Positions 8,580-15,680 of a DNA stretch of 35,394 nucleotides are shown piece by piece. The stretch spans positions 95,701 through 131,094 of the forward strand of contig NZ_LWIG01000069.1 of NCBI RefSeq assembly GCF_002068095.1. Reading direction: 5' to 3'. The position numbers and the translations under genes are program-made. The notes beneath the pieces are model-generated. The model saw nothing but the letters and a program-made list of their open reading frames with translations, was not told where the DNA came from and ran no database searches. Position 1 is the first letter of the stretch. Each line of letters opens with the position of its first letter. The stretch is from Bradyrhizobium sacchari. GTDB lineage: Bacteria > Pseudomonadota > Alphaproteobacteria > Rhizobiales > Xanthobacteraceae.

Positions 8580-8719
8580 GTCGTCCCGGCGAAGGCCGGG
8601 ACCCATAACCCCAGGGAGTAGTTTGGCGAAGACTCGCAGTGAAGAGTCTTGCCGTGGTACTCACATCTACCTTCATCGATAGATCACGCGGTATGGGTCC
8701 CGGCCTTCGTCGGGACGAC
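8580..8719. repeat. palindromic intergenic element, GTCGTCCCGGC family
   Basis: Left arm 8580-8607 and right arm 8692-8719 are 28 bases each and complementary at 27 positions; each arm also folds on itself through GTCCCGGC-GAA-GGCCGGGAC. It lies between the convergent J-domain gene and the citrate synthase gene. Relatives occur at 15551-15668, 19458-19600, 22238-22282 and 24838-24975. Confidence 0.9.
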
Positions 8720-8763
8720 GACGGAGTGTATCGCTCCGTCATCGCGTCTCACTCGGTCACGGA

Positions 8764-9858
8764 TCACCCCTCCGGCATCGCCCCCACATAGGACGAACTC
8801 GGCCGGATCAACCGCCCCGTCCGCTGCTGCTCGCGCGCATGCGCGGTCCAGCCTGCGCTGCGGGCCACCGCGAAGATCGGCGTGAACGCCTGCCGCGGGA
8901 TGGCCAGCGCATCGAGCAGGATCGCGGTGAAGAACTCGACATTCGTCTCCAGCGGCCGGTCCGGGTTCTTCTTGCGCAGCGCGCTGCGGATATAGGCCTC
9001 GACCTCGCCGGCGAACGGCAGGTCGGTGCCATTGGACGCCAGTGCCTCGACCGCGGTCTTGAGCACGTCGGCGCGCGGATCGCGCACGCGATAGACGCGG
9101 TGGCCAAAGCCCATCATCCGCTCGCCGCGCGCCAGTGCCGCATCCACCCACGGCTGGATGCGCTCGCGCGAGCCGATCGCGTCCAGCATTTCGAGCACCG
9201 GTTCCGGCGCGCCGCCATGCAGCGGGCCGGTGAGCGCGCAATAGCCGGCGGTCACCGCGGCGAACAGATCGGCCTGCGTCGAAGCCACCACGCGCGCGGT
9301 GAAGGTCGAGGCGTTCATGCCGTGGTCGCTGGCGGTGACGAGATAGGCGTCCAGCGCCGTGACCTCGCGCGCTGCGGGGCTGCGTCCGTGCAGCAAGCGC
9401 AGCGTGTCGGCGGCATGGCTCACGTTCGGATCGGGCGCGACCGGCGCGAGCCCCTTGGCGCGCCGCACCAGCGCACCCGCGATCACCGGAAACGCGCCGA
9501 CGATGGTCGCCTCGTGCTCGAGCCCGTGCTCGGCGCGAAGACCGGCGACCGCCGCGCGAAACCCGTCGACGATGCCCATGCCACGCGTTGCCGGCAGCAA
9601 CTCGTCCAGCCGCGCGAAGGCGCGCTCGCGCGCTGCGCCCAGGCTCGCCCGCACATTGGCTTCGCTGAGTGTGGTCCTGCTGGCGCCGTTCCAGAGCCGG
9701 GCGGTGACGCCCTCGAAGCTCGATTTGGCGGCGAGGCGGCCGACATGCTCGCCGGCGATGATCAGCTCGCCGCGCTCGCCGTCGACATGGCTCAGCACGG
9801 TCTCGGCCGCGGGAACGCCATCCAGCCCGATCTGGCTTTTGGTGAGGTGGATATTCAT
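8764..9858 (-). CDS. citrate synthase / 2-methylcitrate synthase family protein
   Basis: The 364-residue protein has the full citrate synthase fold signature: the catalytic His in TGPLHGGAPEP, the second His in MGFGHRVYRVRDPRA and the C-terminal AVARSAGWTAHAREQ. At the place of the third catalytic residue (usually Asp in NVDF) it reads NVEFFTA, so Glu replaces Asp. The likely reaction joins acetyl- or propionyl-CoA to oxaloacetate; which one cannot be told. The ATG at 9858 has GGGAGA six bases upstream, better than the in-frame TTG at 9864. It is divergent from a MerR-HTH/citrate synthase fusion gene across an 81-base region with a palindromic operator, suggesting joint control. Confidence 0.88.
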   Translation of the reverse strand: MNIHLTKSQIGLDGVPAAETVLSHVDGERGELIIAGEHVGRLAAKSSFEGVTARLWNGASRTTLSEANVRASLGAARERAFARLDELLPATRGMGIVDGFRAAVAGLRAEHGLEHEATIVGAFPVIAGALVRRAKGLAPVAPDPNVSHAADTLRLLHGRSPAAREVTALDAYLVTASDHGMNASTFTARVVASTQADLFAAVTAGYCALTGPLHGGAPEPVLEMLDAIGSRERIQPWVDAALARGERMMGFGHRVYRVRDPRADVLKTAVEALASNGTDLPFAGEVEAYIRSALRKKNPDRPLETNVEFFTAILLDALAIPRQAFTPIFAVARSAGWTAHAREQQRTGRLIRPSSSYVGAMPEG

Positions 9859-9908
9859 GGCCAATCTCCCTTTTGCATTGCACGCAGGGAAAGGTCGGCC
9901 CTCTCGAC

Positions 9909-9939
9909 AGATTGATCAATCTTGATTACATCAATCAAT
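9909..9939. promoter_or_regulatory. palindromic operator between divergent citrate synthase genes
   Basis: AGATTGATCAATCT at 9909-9922 is a perfect 14-bp palindrome. It is followed by TTGAT-N3-ATCAA at 9922-9934 and another ATCAAT half site at 9934-9939, directly before the ATG at 9940. Repeated ATTGAT/ATCAAT half sites in an otherwise GC-rich region suggest a protein-binding site. The obvious candidate is the MerR-like domain encoded by the adjoining gene; this is inference. Confidence 0.6.
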
Positions 9940-11169
9940 ATGAATAATTCGGAAGGGCTCTACCTCTCCGCGCGGGAGGCCGCCGCCGAGCTCGCGATCT
10001 CGCCGGCCACCCTCTACGCCTATGTCAGCCGCGGCCTGATCCGCTCCGAGCCGACGCCGGACTCGCGCAAGAATCGCTACCGCGCCGAGGACGTCCGCGC
10101 CCTCAAGGAGCGCCGGGTGCCATCGCCGGAGCCGCGGGGCCTGCGCAGCTTCGATGCCGATTTGCCGGTGATGGACACGGAGATCTCGACCATCACCGAG
10201 GACGGCGCGATCTATCGCGGCGTCAATTGCGTCGATCTCGCCGAGAACGACACGCTGGAGCACGCCGCGACGCTGCTCTGGGACGTCGCCGGCGTCGATC
10301 CCTTCGCGCCCGACAATCAGCCCGAGGTCTCCAAGGAGATGCGCACGATCGCGGAAGCTGCGCGCCGCGCCGCGCCGATCGATCGCGCCATCGCGGTGCT
10401 CGCGCTCGCCGCCGGCGCCGATCCCCGCGCCTTCACACGCGCCCCCGACGGTCGCGCCATGGTCGGCGCGCGCATCGTCCGCCTCCTGGTCGCGACCATG
10501 CTCAATGCAGAAGCCTCGGGCGAGCCGCTGCATCAGCAGGTCGCGCGCGTCTGGGCGCCCGACAACAAGCATGCGCCCGATCTGATCCGCCGCGCACTCG
10601 TTCTGCTCGCCGATCATGAGCTGAACGCCTCGACCTTCACCGCCCGCTGCGCGGCCTCGACCGGCCTCAACCTCTATGACTCCGTGATCGCCGGTCTCGC
10701 CGCGCTGAAGGGGCCAAAGCATGGCGGCGCGGGCGTGCTGGCATCGCAGCTCGTCAAGACGCTGGTCGATCGCGACGTCGAACCCGTGGTACGCGAGCGT
10801 GTCGCGCTCGGCGAGCGTTTTGCCGGCTTCGGCCACGGCGTCTACAAGCGCGGCGATCCCCGCGCACAATCGCTGCTCAACGCACTCTCGCGCGCCGGTG
10901 CGCCGCGAAAATTCACCAGGGAAGTGCCGGAACGGATCATTGAAGCGACCGGCGAGTTCGTCAACATCGACTACGCGCTCGCCGTGCTCGTGCACGCCCT
11001 GCGCCTGCCGGCGGGCAGCGAGCTTGCACTGTTCGCGATGGCCCGCAGCGTCGGCTGGATCGCGCATGCCAGCGAGCAGCTACAGCACGGCAAGCTGATC
11101 CGCCCGCGGGCGAGGTATGTGGGGCCGGCGCCGGGACGGAGGGCGCGAGCTACGCCGCCGAAGGGCTAA
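9940..11169 (+). CDS. MerR-like HTH fused to citrate synthase domain
   Basis: The 409-residue protein begins with a MerR/excisionase-type helix-turn-helix (about residues 5-60): YLSAREAAAELAISPATLYAYVSRGLIRSEP, then the wing-like SRKNRYRAEDVRALKERR. The rest is a citrate synthase domain with GPKHGGAG, GFGHGVYKRGDPRA, FVNIDYALAVL (catalytic Asp kept) and MARSVGWIAHASEQL. In the second His motif the usual GHRVY is GHGVY, losing an Arg that normally helps bind substrate. It is either an enzyme that senses its own substrate at DNA or a regulator with a citrate synthase sensor. It faces the standalone paralog across the ATTGATCAAT operator. ATG 9940 is chosen over the in-frame TTG at 9922, which lies in the operator. 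Confidence 0.85.
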   Translation: MNNSEGLYLSAREAAAELAISPATLYAYVSRGLIRSEPTPDSRKNRYRAEDVRALKERRVPSPEPRGLRSFDADLPVMDTEISTITEDGAIYRGVNCVDLAENDTLEHAATLLWDVAGVDPFAPDNQPEVSKEMRTIAEAARRAAPIDRAIAVLALAAGADPRAFTRAPDGRAMVGARIVRLLVATMLNAEASGEPLHQQVARVWAPDNKHAPDLIRRALVLLADHELNASTFTARCAASTGLNLYDSVIAGLAALKGPKHGGAGVLASQLVKTLVDRDVEPVVRERVALGERFAGFGHGVYKRGDPRAQSLLNALSRAGAPRKFTREVPERIIEATGEFVNIDYALAVLVHALRLPAGSELALFAMARSVGWIAHASEQLQHGKLIRPRARYVGPAPGRRARATPPKG

Positions 11170-11179
11170 GGGGTGTATC

Positions 11180-11205
11180 CACAAGTCCGCGAGACCCCAC
11201 TTGTG
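11180..11205. terminator. possible stem-loop terminator after the HTH-citrate synthase gene
   Basis: CACAAGT (11180-11186) and ACTTGTG (11199-11205) form a 7-bp stem with a 12-base loop, 11 bases after the stop codon, followed by a moderately T-rich ATGTTTGTTGTG. It could stop transcription between this gene and the convergent LysR gene. The stem is short, so confidence is low. Confidence 0.35.
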
Positions 11206-11302
11206 ATGTTTGTTGTGACGCTTCGAAACGGAGGTCCGCGCCGGCCTCCGGCCTCGTGGCAAGAGCGCACAGTCGATTCGCGAGCCGATGCCGTCGCGAA
11301 CC

Positions 11303-12274
11303 TCAGGGCTTCGGCCCTCTCGTGGTCCCCGACCTTGGGGCCCTGGCAAATACGTCGTCCCATGGCGGATCCGGCGGAAAAACCTCACCCAGGAACGCGA
11401 CGAAGGCCTTCACGTTTGGATTGCCTCGACGGCTTTCCGGCCATAACGCGGTGATGTTGGTTCTAGGGACGACGAAATCTTGCAGGACGGGTACGAGTTC
11501 GTTGCGTCTGACATAAGGAGCTGCGACGAAAGTGGGGGTAACACCGATGCCGCCGCCCGACGCAATGACGGTGGCCACAGCCTCGCTAACATCGGTGATG
11601 ATGGCCGCGTCGGGCATGATCTCGACCAGGCGATCGCCGATGAGGAAGGGCCAGCGAAATGTCTGGCCCGAACTCTGGAAGCGAAAGTTCACACAGTCAT
11701 GGTTGACCAGTTCGTCCGGATGGATCGGCGTGCCGCGCCGGGCCAGATAGCCGGGGGAAGCGAAAGCGCAGATGCGGTGCGGCGCGAGCTGACGCGAGAT
11801 CAGCCGGGAGTCCGCGAGATCGCCGACGCGGATCGCGACATCGATGCCCTCTTCGATCAGATCAACGTAGCGGTCGCCGATCCGCAACTCGATCATGAGC
11901 TTTGGATAGCGTTGCCGAAAGCGTGGCAGGGCCGGCGAGAGAATATTCACGCCGATAGGTAGCGGCGCGGCGATCCTCAGCGTGCCGGCAGGTTCGGAAC
12001 GCGCCGCCACCGCCGCTTGCTCGATCGCGTCCGCCTCGCGCAAAAGCCGCAGCGTCCGCTCGTGCAGGTCCCGCCCCTCTGGCGTCAGAGTAAGCGAGCG
12101 CGTCGTGCGGCTGAACAGGCGCAGGCCGAGGTGCTGCTCCAGCCGTTGCACGCTCTTGCTGATCGCAGATGGCGAGACACCAAGTGCACGCGCGGCGGCT
12201 GAATAGCTGCCAAGCGAGCCGGAGCGGGCAAACGCGATGAGACCGGTCAGTCGATCGAGGGCGATTTGTGCCAT
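11303..12274 (-). CDS. LysR family transcriptional regulator
   Basis: The 323-residue protein has an N-terminal winged helix (about 4-62) with SYSAAARALGVSPSAISKSVQRLEQHLGLRLFSRTTRSLTLT, and a C-terminal periplasmic-binding-protein-like sensor domain (about 92-295), as usual for LysR regulators. The sensor begins GTLRIAAPLPIGVNILSP and contains DLIEEGIDVAIRVGDL, typical of the CrgA/AaeR-like branch. It is divergent from an SDR gene and an NTF2-like gene, and by the usual LysR arrangement should control them and itself; the effector is unknown. Base composition is slightly less GC-rich than the neighbours, consistent with a separately acquired module. Confidence 0.92.
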   Translation of the reverse strand: MAQIALDRLTGLIAFARSGSLGSYSAAARALGVSPSAISKSVQRLEQHLGLRLFSRTTRSLTLTPEGRDLHERTLRLLREADAIEQAAVAARSEPAGTLRIAAPLPIGVNILSPALPRFRQRYPKLMIELRIGDRYVDLIEEGIDVAIRVGDLADSRLISRQLAPHRICAFASPGYLARRGTPIHPDELVNHDCVNFRFQSSGQTFRWPFLIGDRLVEIMPDAAIITDVSEAVATVIASGGGIGVTPTFVAAPYVRRNELVPVLQDFVVPRTNITALWPESRRGNPNVKAFVAFLGEVFPPDPPWDDVFARAPRSGTTRGPKP

Positions 12275-12385
12275 GATGGAATAACAAAACCGAAGACTGG
12301 CTCAATTTTCAAGTAAAACTCATTGGCCTAGGTTTCCATTCATCGGCGGCGCGTTGCGCGCCCGCGCTTGAAAGGACCGACTCCC

Positions 12386-13120
12386 GTGACCGACCCTGCT
12401 CCGCAGACCCTCAAAGATCGCAACGTCGTCATCTTCGGCGGCACTTCCGGCATCGGCCTGGCTGCCGCGCAGCAGGCCAAAGCGGCGGGCGCCAAGGTTA
12501 TCGTTATCGGTTTCGACGCCGCCGGAGCCGAGCGAGTTGCCGCGGAGAACGGATTCGCCGGCTGGCGGGCTGCGGACGTGACCAAGCCCGAGACCCTTGC
12601 CACCGCCCTTGCCGACATCCCGCAAGTCGACCATCTCGTACTGCTTGCGGGCAGCTTCGTCGCAGGCAAAGTGTTGGAGGCAGATGTCGCCTACCTGCGC
12701 CGCGCCTTCGATGAGCGAATCTGGGCGGCCGTGCATGTGTTGCGAAGCCTCGGGGACCGGCTCGCTGCCGACGGGTCCGTCACGTTCATTTCCGGAGCCC
12801 TGGCCGATCGACCCAACGCATATGGCACGTCCGTGCTCGCGGCCGCCTCCGCTGCGATGGAGGCCTTCGCCCGCGGCCTTGCGCTGGAGCTGGCACCACG
12901 CCGCGTGAATACCTTGTCGCCTGGGACGATCGACACCCCGCTCCTTGCACGCACGCTTGGCGAGGGCCGTGATGCCTACGTGGCGGCGCTGAAAGAAAAG
13001 CTTCCGCTGCACCGTGTTGGCACTGCGCAGGACGCCGGGAATGCCGTGGTCTTCCTGATGAGCAACGAATTCATGAACGGCGAGACGCTGCATGTCGATG
13101 GCGGTGCGCGTCTGATCTGA
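12386..13120 (+). CDS. short-chain dehydrogenase/reductase lacking the YxxxK pair
   Basis: The 244-residue protein has a Rossmann fold with the cofactor motif FGGTSGIG, LLAGSF in place of NNAG, and SPGTIDTPLLAR and VDGGARLI at the C-terminal end, all SDR hallmarks. Where a classical enzyme has Ser and then YxxxK, this one has FISGALADRPNAYGTSV followed by LAAASAAMEAF. Aligned on the AAMEAF helix, Tyr becomes Leu and Lys becomes Ser. I recall a subfamily of SDRs with the same loss, so it may be a family trait. GTG 12386 is chosen because GAAAGGA precedes it. The gene lies 111 bases from the divergent LysR gene and upstream of an NTF2-like gene. Confidence 0.88.
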   Translation: MTDPAPQTLKDRNVVIFGGTSGIGLAAAQQAKAAGAKVIVIGFDAAGAERVAAENGFAGWRAADVTKPETLATALADIPQVDHLVLLAGSFVAGKVLEADVAYLRRAFDERIWAAVHVLRSLGDRLAADGSVTFISGALADRPNAYGTSVLAAASAAMEAFARGLALELAPRRVNTLSPGTIDTPLLARTLGEGRDAYVAALKEKLPLHRVGTAQDAGNAVVFLMSNEFMNGETLHVDGGARLI

Positions 13121-13191
13121 TTGTCCCTGTGTCCGCGGCTTTGTTTCCGCGGCGCCGCCCCCAACAAGATGAGATTACGAAAGGCCGCGAG

Positions 13192-13572
13192 ATGACGACC
13201 GACGATATCGATTTCGACCATCTGCTGCGCTCAAATCTGGAGCGCGTCTTCAACGAGCGGGACGACGACAAACGTCGAACCGCCATCGCCGAACTGTTCG
13301 TTGAGGAGCCAGTCATGTACGAGCCGACGGATATCGTTCAGGGACGGGCAGAAATTTCGCGTGTTGCCGCAAACCTTTTGAAGCAGTTCGGGCCGACGTT
13401 CCGTTTTATCCCCGACGGCATCGCTGTCGGGCATCATGGCCTGGCGCATCTGGCTTGGCACGCGGGGCCCGAGGACGGGCCGGTCGCGGTGACGGGGGCG
13501 GACGTGGCCGAAATTGAAGGCGGTAAGATCGCGCGGCTATGGGTGCTACTCAATGCGCAGAAGAGCAAGTAG
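13192..13572 (+). CDS. SnoaL/NTF2-like domain protein
   Basis: The 126-residue protein starts at MTTDDIDFDHLL and fits the NTF2/SnoaL-like cone fold: an N-terminal helical part (SNLERVFNERDDDKRR), FVEEPVMYEPTDIVQGRAEI, then strands with FRFIPDGIAVGHHGLAHLAWHAG and a C-terminal EGGKIARLWVLL. Such proteins bind or isomerise small molecules, or act as uncharacterised stand-alone domains. It is 71 bases downstream of the SDR gene and probably co-transcribed under the LysR regulator. A longer in-frame opening to 13129 exists, but GAAAGG and the family start favour 13192. The substrate is unknown. Confidence 0.8.
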   Translation: MTTDDIDFDHLLRSNLERVFNERDDDKRRTAIAELFVEEPVMYEPTDIVQGRAEISRVAANLLKQFGPTFRFIPDGIAVGHHGLAHLAWHAGPEDGPVAVTGADVAEIEGGKIARLWVLLNAQKSK

Positions 13573-13583
13573 CGTCGCCGCCT

Positions 13584-14243
13584 CTAACCTCGGGGCTTCG
13601 CCTCCGCGACGCCACCACCATTCCGGCGGCGATAGAGCCACACCGCCACGCCGCCTACGATCGCCACGGCAACCACGGTCAGCATCCAGATATGCTTGCC
13701 GACATGCCCATGATGATGCAGCCCGGCATATTCGTGCAGCGCCGAGACCGCCAGCACGCCCGGCAGCACATGGGCGGGGGCCCAGACCAGGATCGCCGGG
13801 ATGTTCACTGTATAGAATCTGGTGGGCGACATCCCCAGCGCGCCGGCGGTCACCGGCACGAAGGCGCGGATCGGCGGCACGAAGCGGGCGAAGAACACGG
13901 CCCAGGTGCCGAAGCGCTTGAAGAAGCTTTCGCTCTCGGCGACCACCCGGGGATAGTTGGTCAGCGGCCAGGTGTTGAGGATCTCGCGCTGCTGCCGGTG
14001 TCCGACCCAATAGGCCGAGCCGTCGCCCAGCACCGCGCCGAGGGCGGCGGCCAGCAGCACCCAGGGCAACTTCAGCTCGCCGCCCGGAACCAGGGCGCTG
14101 AGTGCCAGGATGATGGTCGAGCCGGGGATGACCGATCCCACCACCGGTACGGCCTCCAGCAGCGCCGCCAGGAACAGGGTCAGATAGGCCAGCCACGCAT
14201 GGGCCGAAACGAACGCGATGAAGGGATCGAGGAAGGATGTCAC
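13584..14243 (-). CDS. DedA family (VTT domain) membrane protein
   Basis: The 219-residue protein is a DedA/SNARE-associated family membrane protein. It has four to five hydrophobic segments, the re-entrant motif VVGSVIPGSTIILALSAL near residues 34-51, LGDGSAYWVGHR, and FARFVPPIRAFVPVTAGALGMS, the Arg-containing family box. A final transmembrane helix (VVAVAIVGGVAVWLY) precedes a short basic tail. DedA relatives act as lipid flippases, with undecaprenyl phosphate as the known cargo of some members; the cargo here is unknown. A His-rich loop HEYAGLHHHGHVGKH lies between helices and might bind metal. It is convergent with the NTF2-like gene (11 bases between stops) and divergent from cobS. Confidence 0.9.
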   Translation of the reverse strand: MTSFLDPFIAFVSAHAWLAYLTLFLAALLEAVPVVGSVIPGSTIILALSALVPGGELKLPWVLLAAALGAVLGDGSAYWVGHRQQREILNTWPLTNYPRVVAESESFFKRFGTWAVFFARFVPPIRAFVPVTAGALGMSPTRFYTVNIPAILVWAPAHVLPGVLAVSALHEYAGLHHHGHVGKHIWMLTVVAVAIVGGVAVWLYRRRNGGGVAEAKPRG

Positions 14244-14538
14244 GTCGTCTCTGTGGTGGGCTGGGGCTTTTCGGTTCGGACCCTACATAAGTAGGGAGAG
14301 GCGGTGAAAGTGCCATTTGCGTGGGCAGCCCCGTTACCCCGCCCGAAATTCGAGCGCGATTCGCAAGGCAGCCCTCCAAAAACTGCGTTCCTCACCTATC
14401 TAAATGAAAAGACAACGGAACTTTGATTGAGGGGCGGGCTTCTGCCGGCACGTTGTCTCTGATAGGTTCGAAAGTGCACCCAGCCGCAGCCAACGTGCAA
14501 TAACTGGTCTCGGGATCGCCCGGGACCTCGGAGGATTG

Positions 14539-15537
14539 ATGACGACCGCCGCCCTGTCCAAAGTTGAGGAAGTTTCCGGTCTGCCCGACATGAAGGTGTC
14601 GGTCCGCCAGGTGTTCGGGATCGATAGCGATCTCGAAGTGCCGGCCTATTCCGAAGTCGATCCTCATGTGCCCGAAGTCGATTCCGACTACCGTTTCGAC
14701 CGCGCCACCACGCTCGCCATTCTCGCCGGCTTCGCGCGCAACCGCCGGGTGATGGTGACCGGCTATCACGGCACCGGCAAATCCACCCATATCGAGCAGG
14801 TCGCCGCGCGCCTGAACTGGCCCTGCGTGCGCGTCAACCTCGACAGCCACATCAGCCGTATCGACCTCGTCGGCAAGGACTCCATCGTGGTCCGCGACGG
14901 CAAGCAGGTCACCGAATTCCGCGACGGCATCCTGCCCTGGGCGCTGCAGAACAATGTCGCGCTGGTGTTCGACGAATACGACGCCGGCCGCCCGGACGTG
15001 ATGTTCGTGATCCAGCGCGTGCTCGAAGTCTCGGGCCGCCTGACGCTGCTCGACCAGAACAAGGTGATCAAGCCGCATCCGGCCTTCCGGCTTTTCGCCA
15101 CGGCGAATACGGTCGGCCTCGGCGATACCTCCGGCCTGTATCACGGCACCCAGCAGATCAACCAGGGCCAGATGGACCGCTGGTCGATCGTCACCACGCT
15201 GAACTATCTCAGCCATGACGAGGAAGTGGAGATCGTGCTGGCCAAGGCCAAGCACTATCGCACCCAGGAAGGCCGCGACATCGTCAACAAGATGGTGCGC
15301 CTTGCCGATCTCACCCGCAACGCCTTCGCCAACGGCGATCTGTCGACGGTGATGAGCCCGCGGACGGTGATCACCTGGGCGGAAAACTCCGACATCTTCG
15401 GCGATATCGGCTTCGCCTTCCGCGTCACCTTCCTCAACAAGTGCGACGAGCTCGAGCGTCCCCTGGTCGCCGAGTTCTATCAGCGCTGCTTCAATGCGGA
15501 GCTGCCGGAATCGGCGGTCAACGTGGCGCTGTCCTGA
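14539..15537 (+). CDS. cobS: aerobic cobaltochelatase subunit CobS
   Basis: The 332-residue protein is the AAA+ ATPase subunit of the aerobic cobaltochelatase. With CobT it drives CobN to insert cobalt into hydrogenobyrinic acid a,c-diamide in vitamin B12 synthesis. It shows the CobS N-terminal segment with VRQVFGIDSDLEVPAY, Walker A GYHGTGKST at 75-83, Walker B ALVFDEYD at 141-148, the ATANTVGLGDTSG sensor region and the arginine-finger region in QMDRWSIVT. ATG 14539 has GGAGG four bases upstream. The 295-base gap to the divergent DedA gene shows no recognisable cobalamin riboswitch. It is followed on the same strand by cobT after a palindromic repeat. Confidence 0.96.
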   Translation: MTTAALSKVEEVSGLPDMKVSVRQVFGIDSDLEVPAYSEVDPHVPEVDSDYRFDRATTLAILAGFARNRRVMVTGYHGTGKSTHIEQVAARLNWPCVRVNLDSHISRIDLVGKDSIVVRDGKQVTEFRDGILPWALQNNVALVFDEYDAGRPDVMFVIQRVLEVSGRLTLLDQNKVIKPHPAFRLFATANTVGLGDTSGLYHGTQQINQGQMDRWSIVTTLNYLSHDEEVEIVLAKAKHYRTQEGRDIVNKMVRLADLTRNAFANGDLSTVMSPRTVITWAENSDIFGDIGFAFRVTFLNKCDELERPLVAEFYQRCFNAELPESAVNVALS

Positions 15538-15550
15538 TCTGTCCCGGTGT

Positions 15551-15668
15551 GTCGTCCCGGCGAAGGCCGGGACCCATACCGCGTGATGTATCAGTGAAGC
15601 GACGCGGTTAGTTTCTCCTGACGCAATGACCGCCGGTGGTTATGGGTCCCGGCTTTCGCCGGGACGAC
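15551..15668. repeat. palindromic intergenic element between cobS and cobT
   Basis: Arms at 15551-15578 and 15641-15668 are 28 bases each with 27 complementary positions, almost identical to the element at 8580-8719. It ends 12 bases before the cobT ATG, so it sits inside what should be one transcript and could affect message stability or the cobT/cobS ratio. Confidence 0.9.
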
Positions 15669-15680
15669 GGTGAGATCGAG

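Noticed and set aside
14244..14538. Cobalamin riboswitch before cobS
   Set aside because: No B12-box-like sequence or suitable fold was recognised in this gap.
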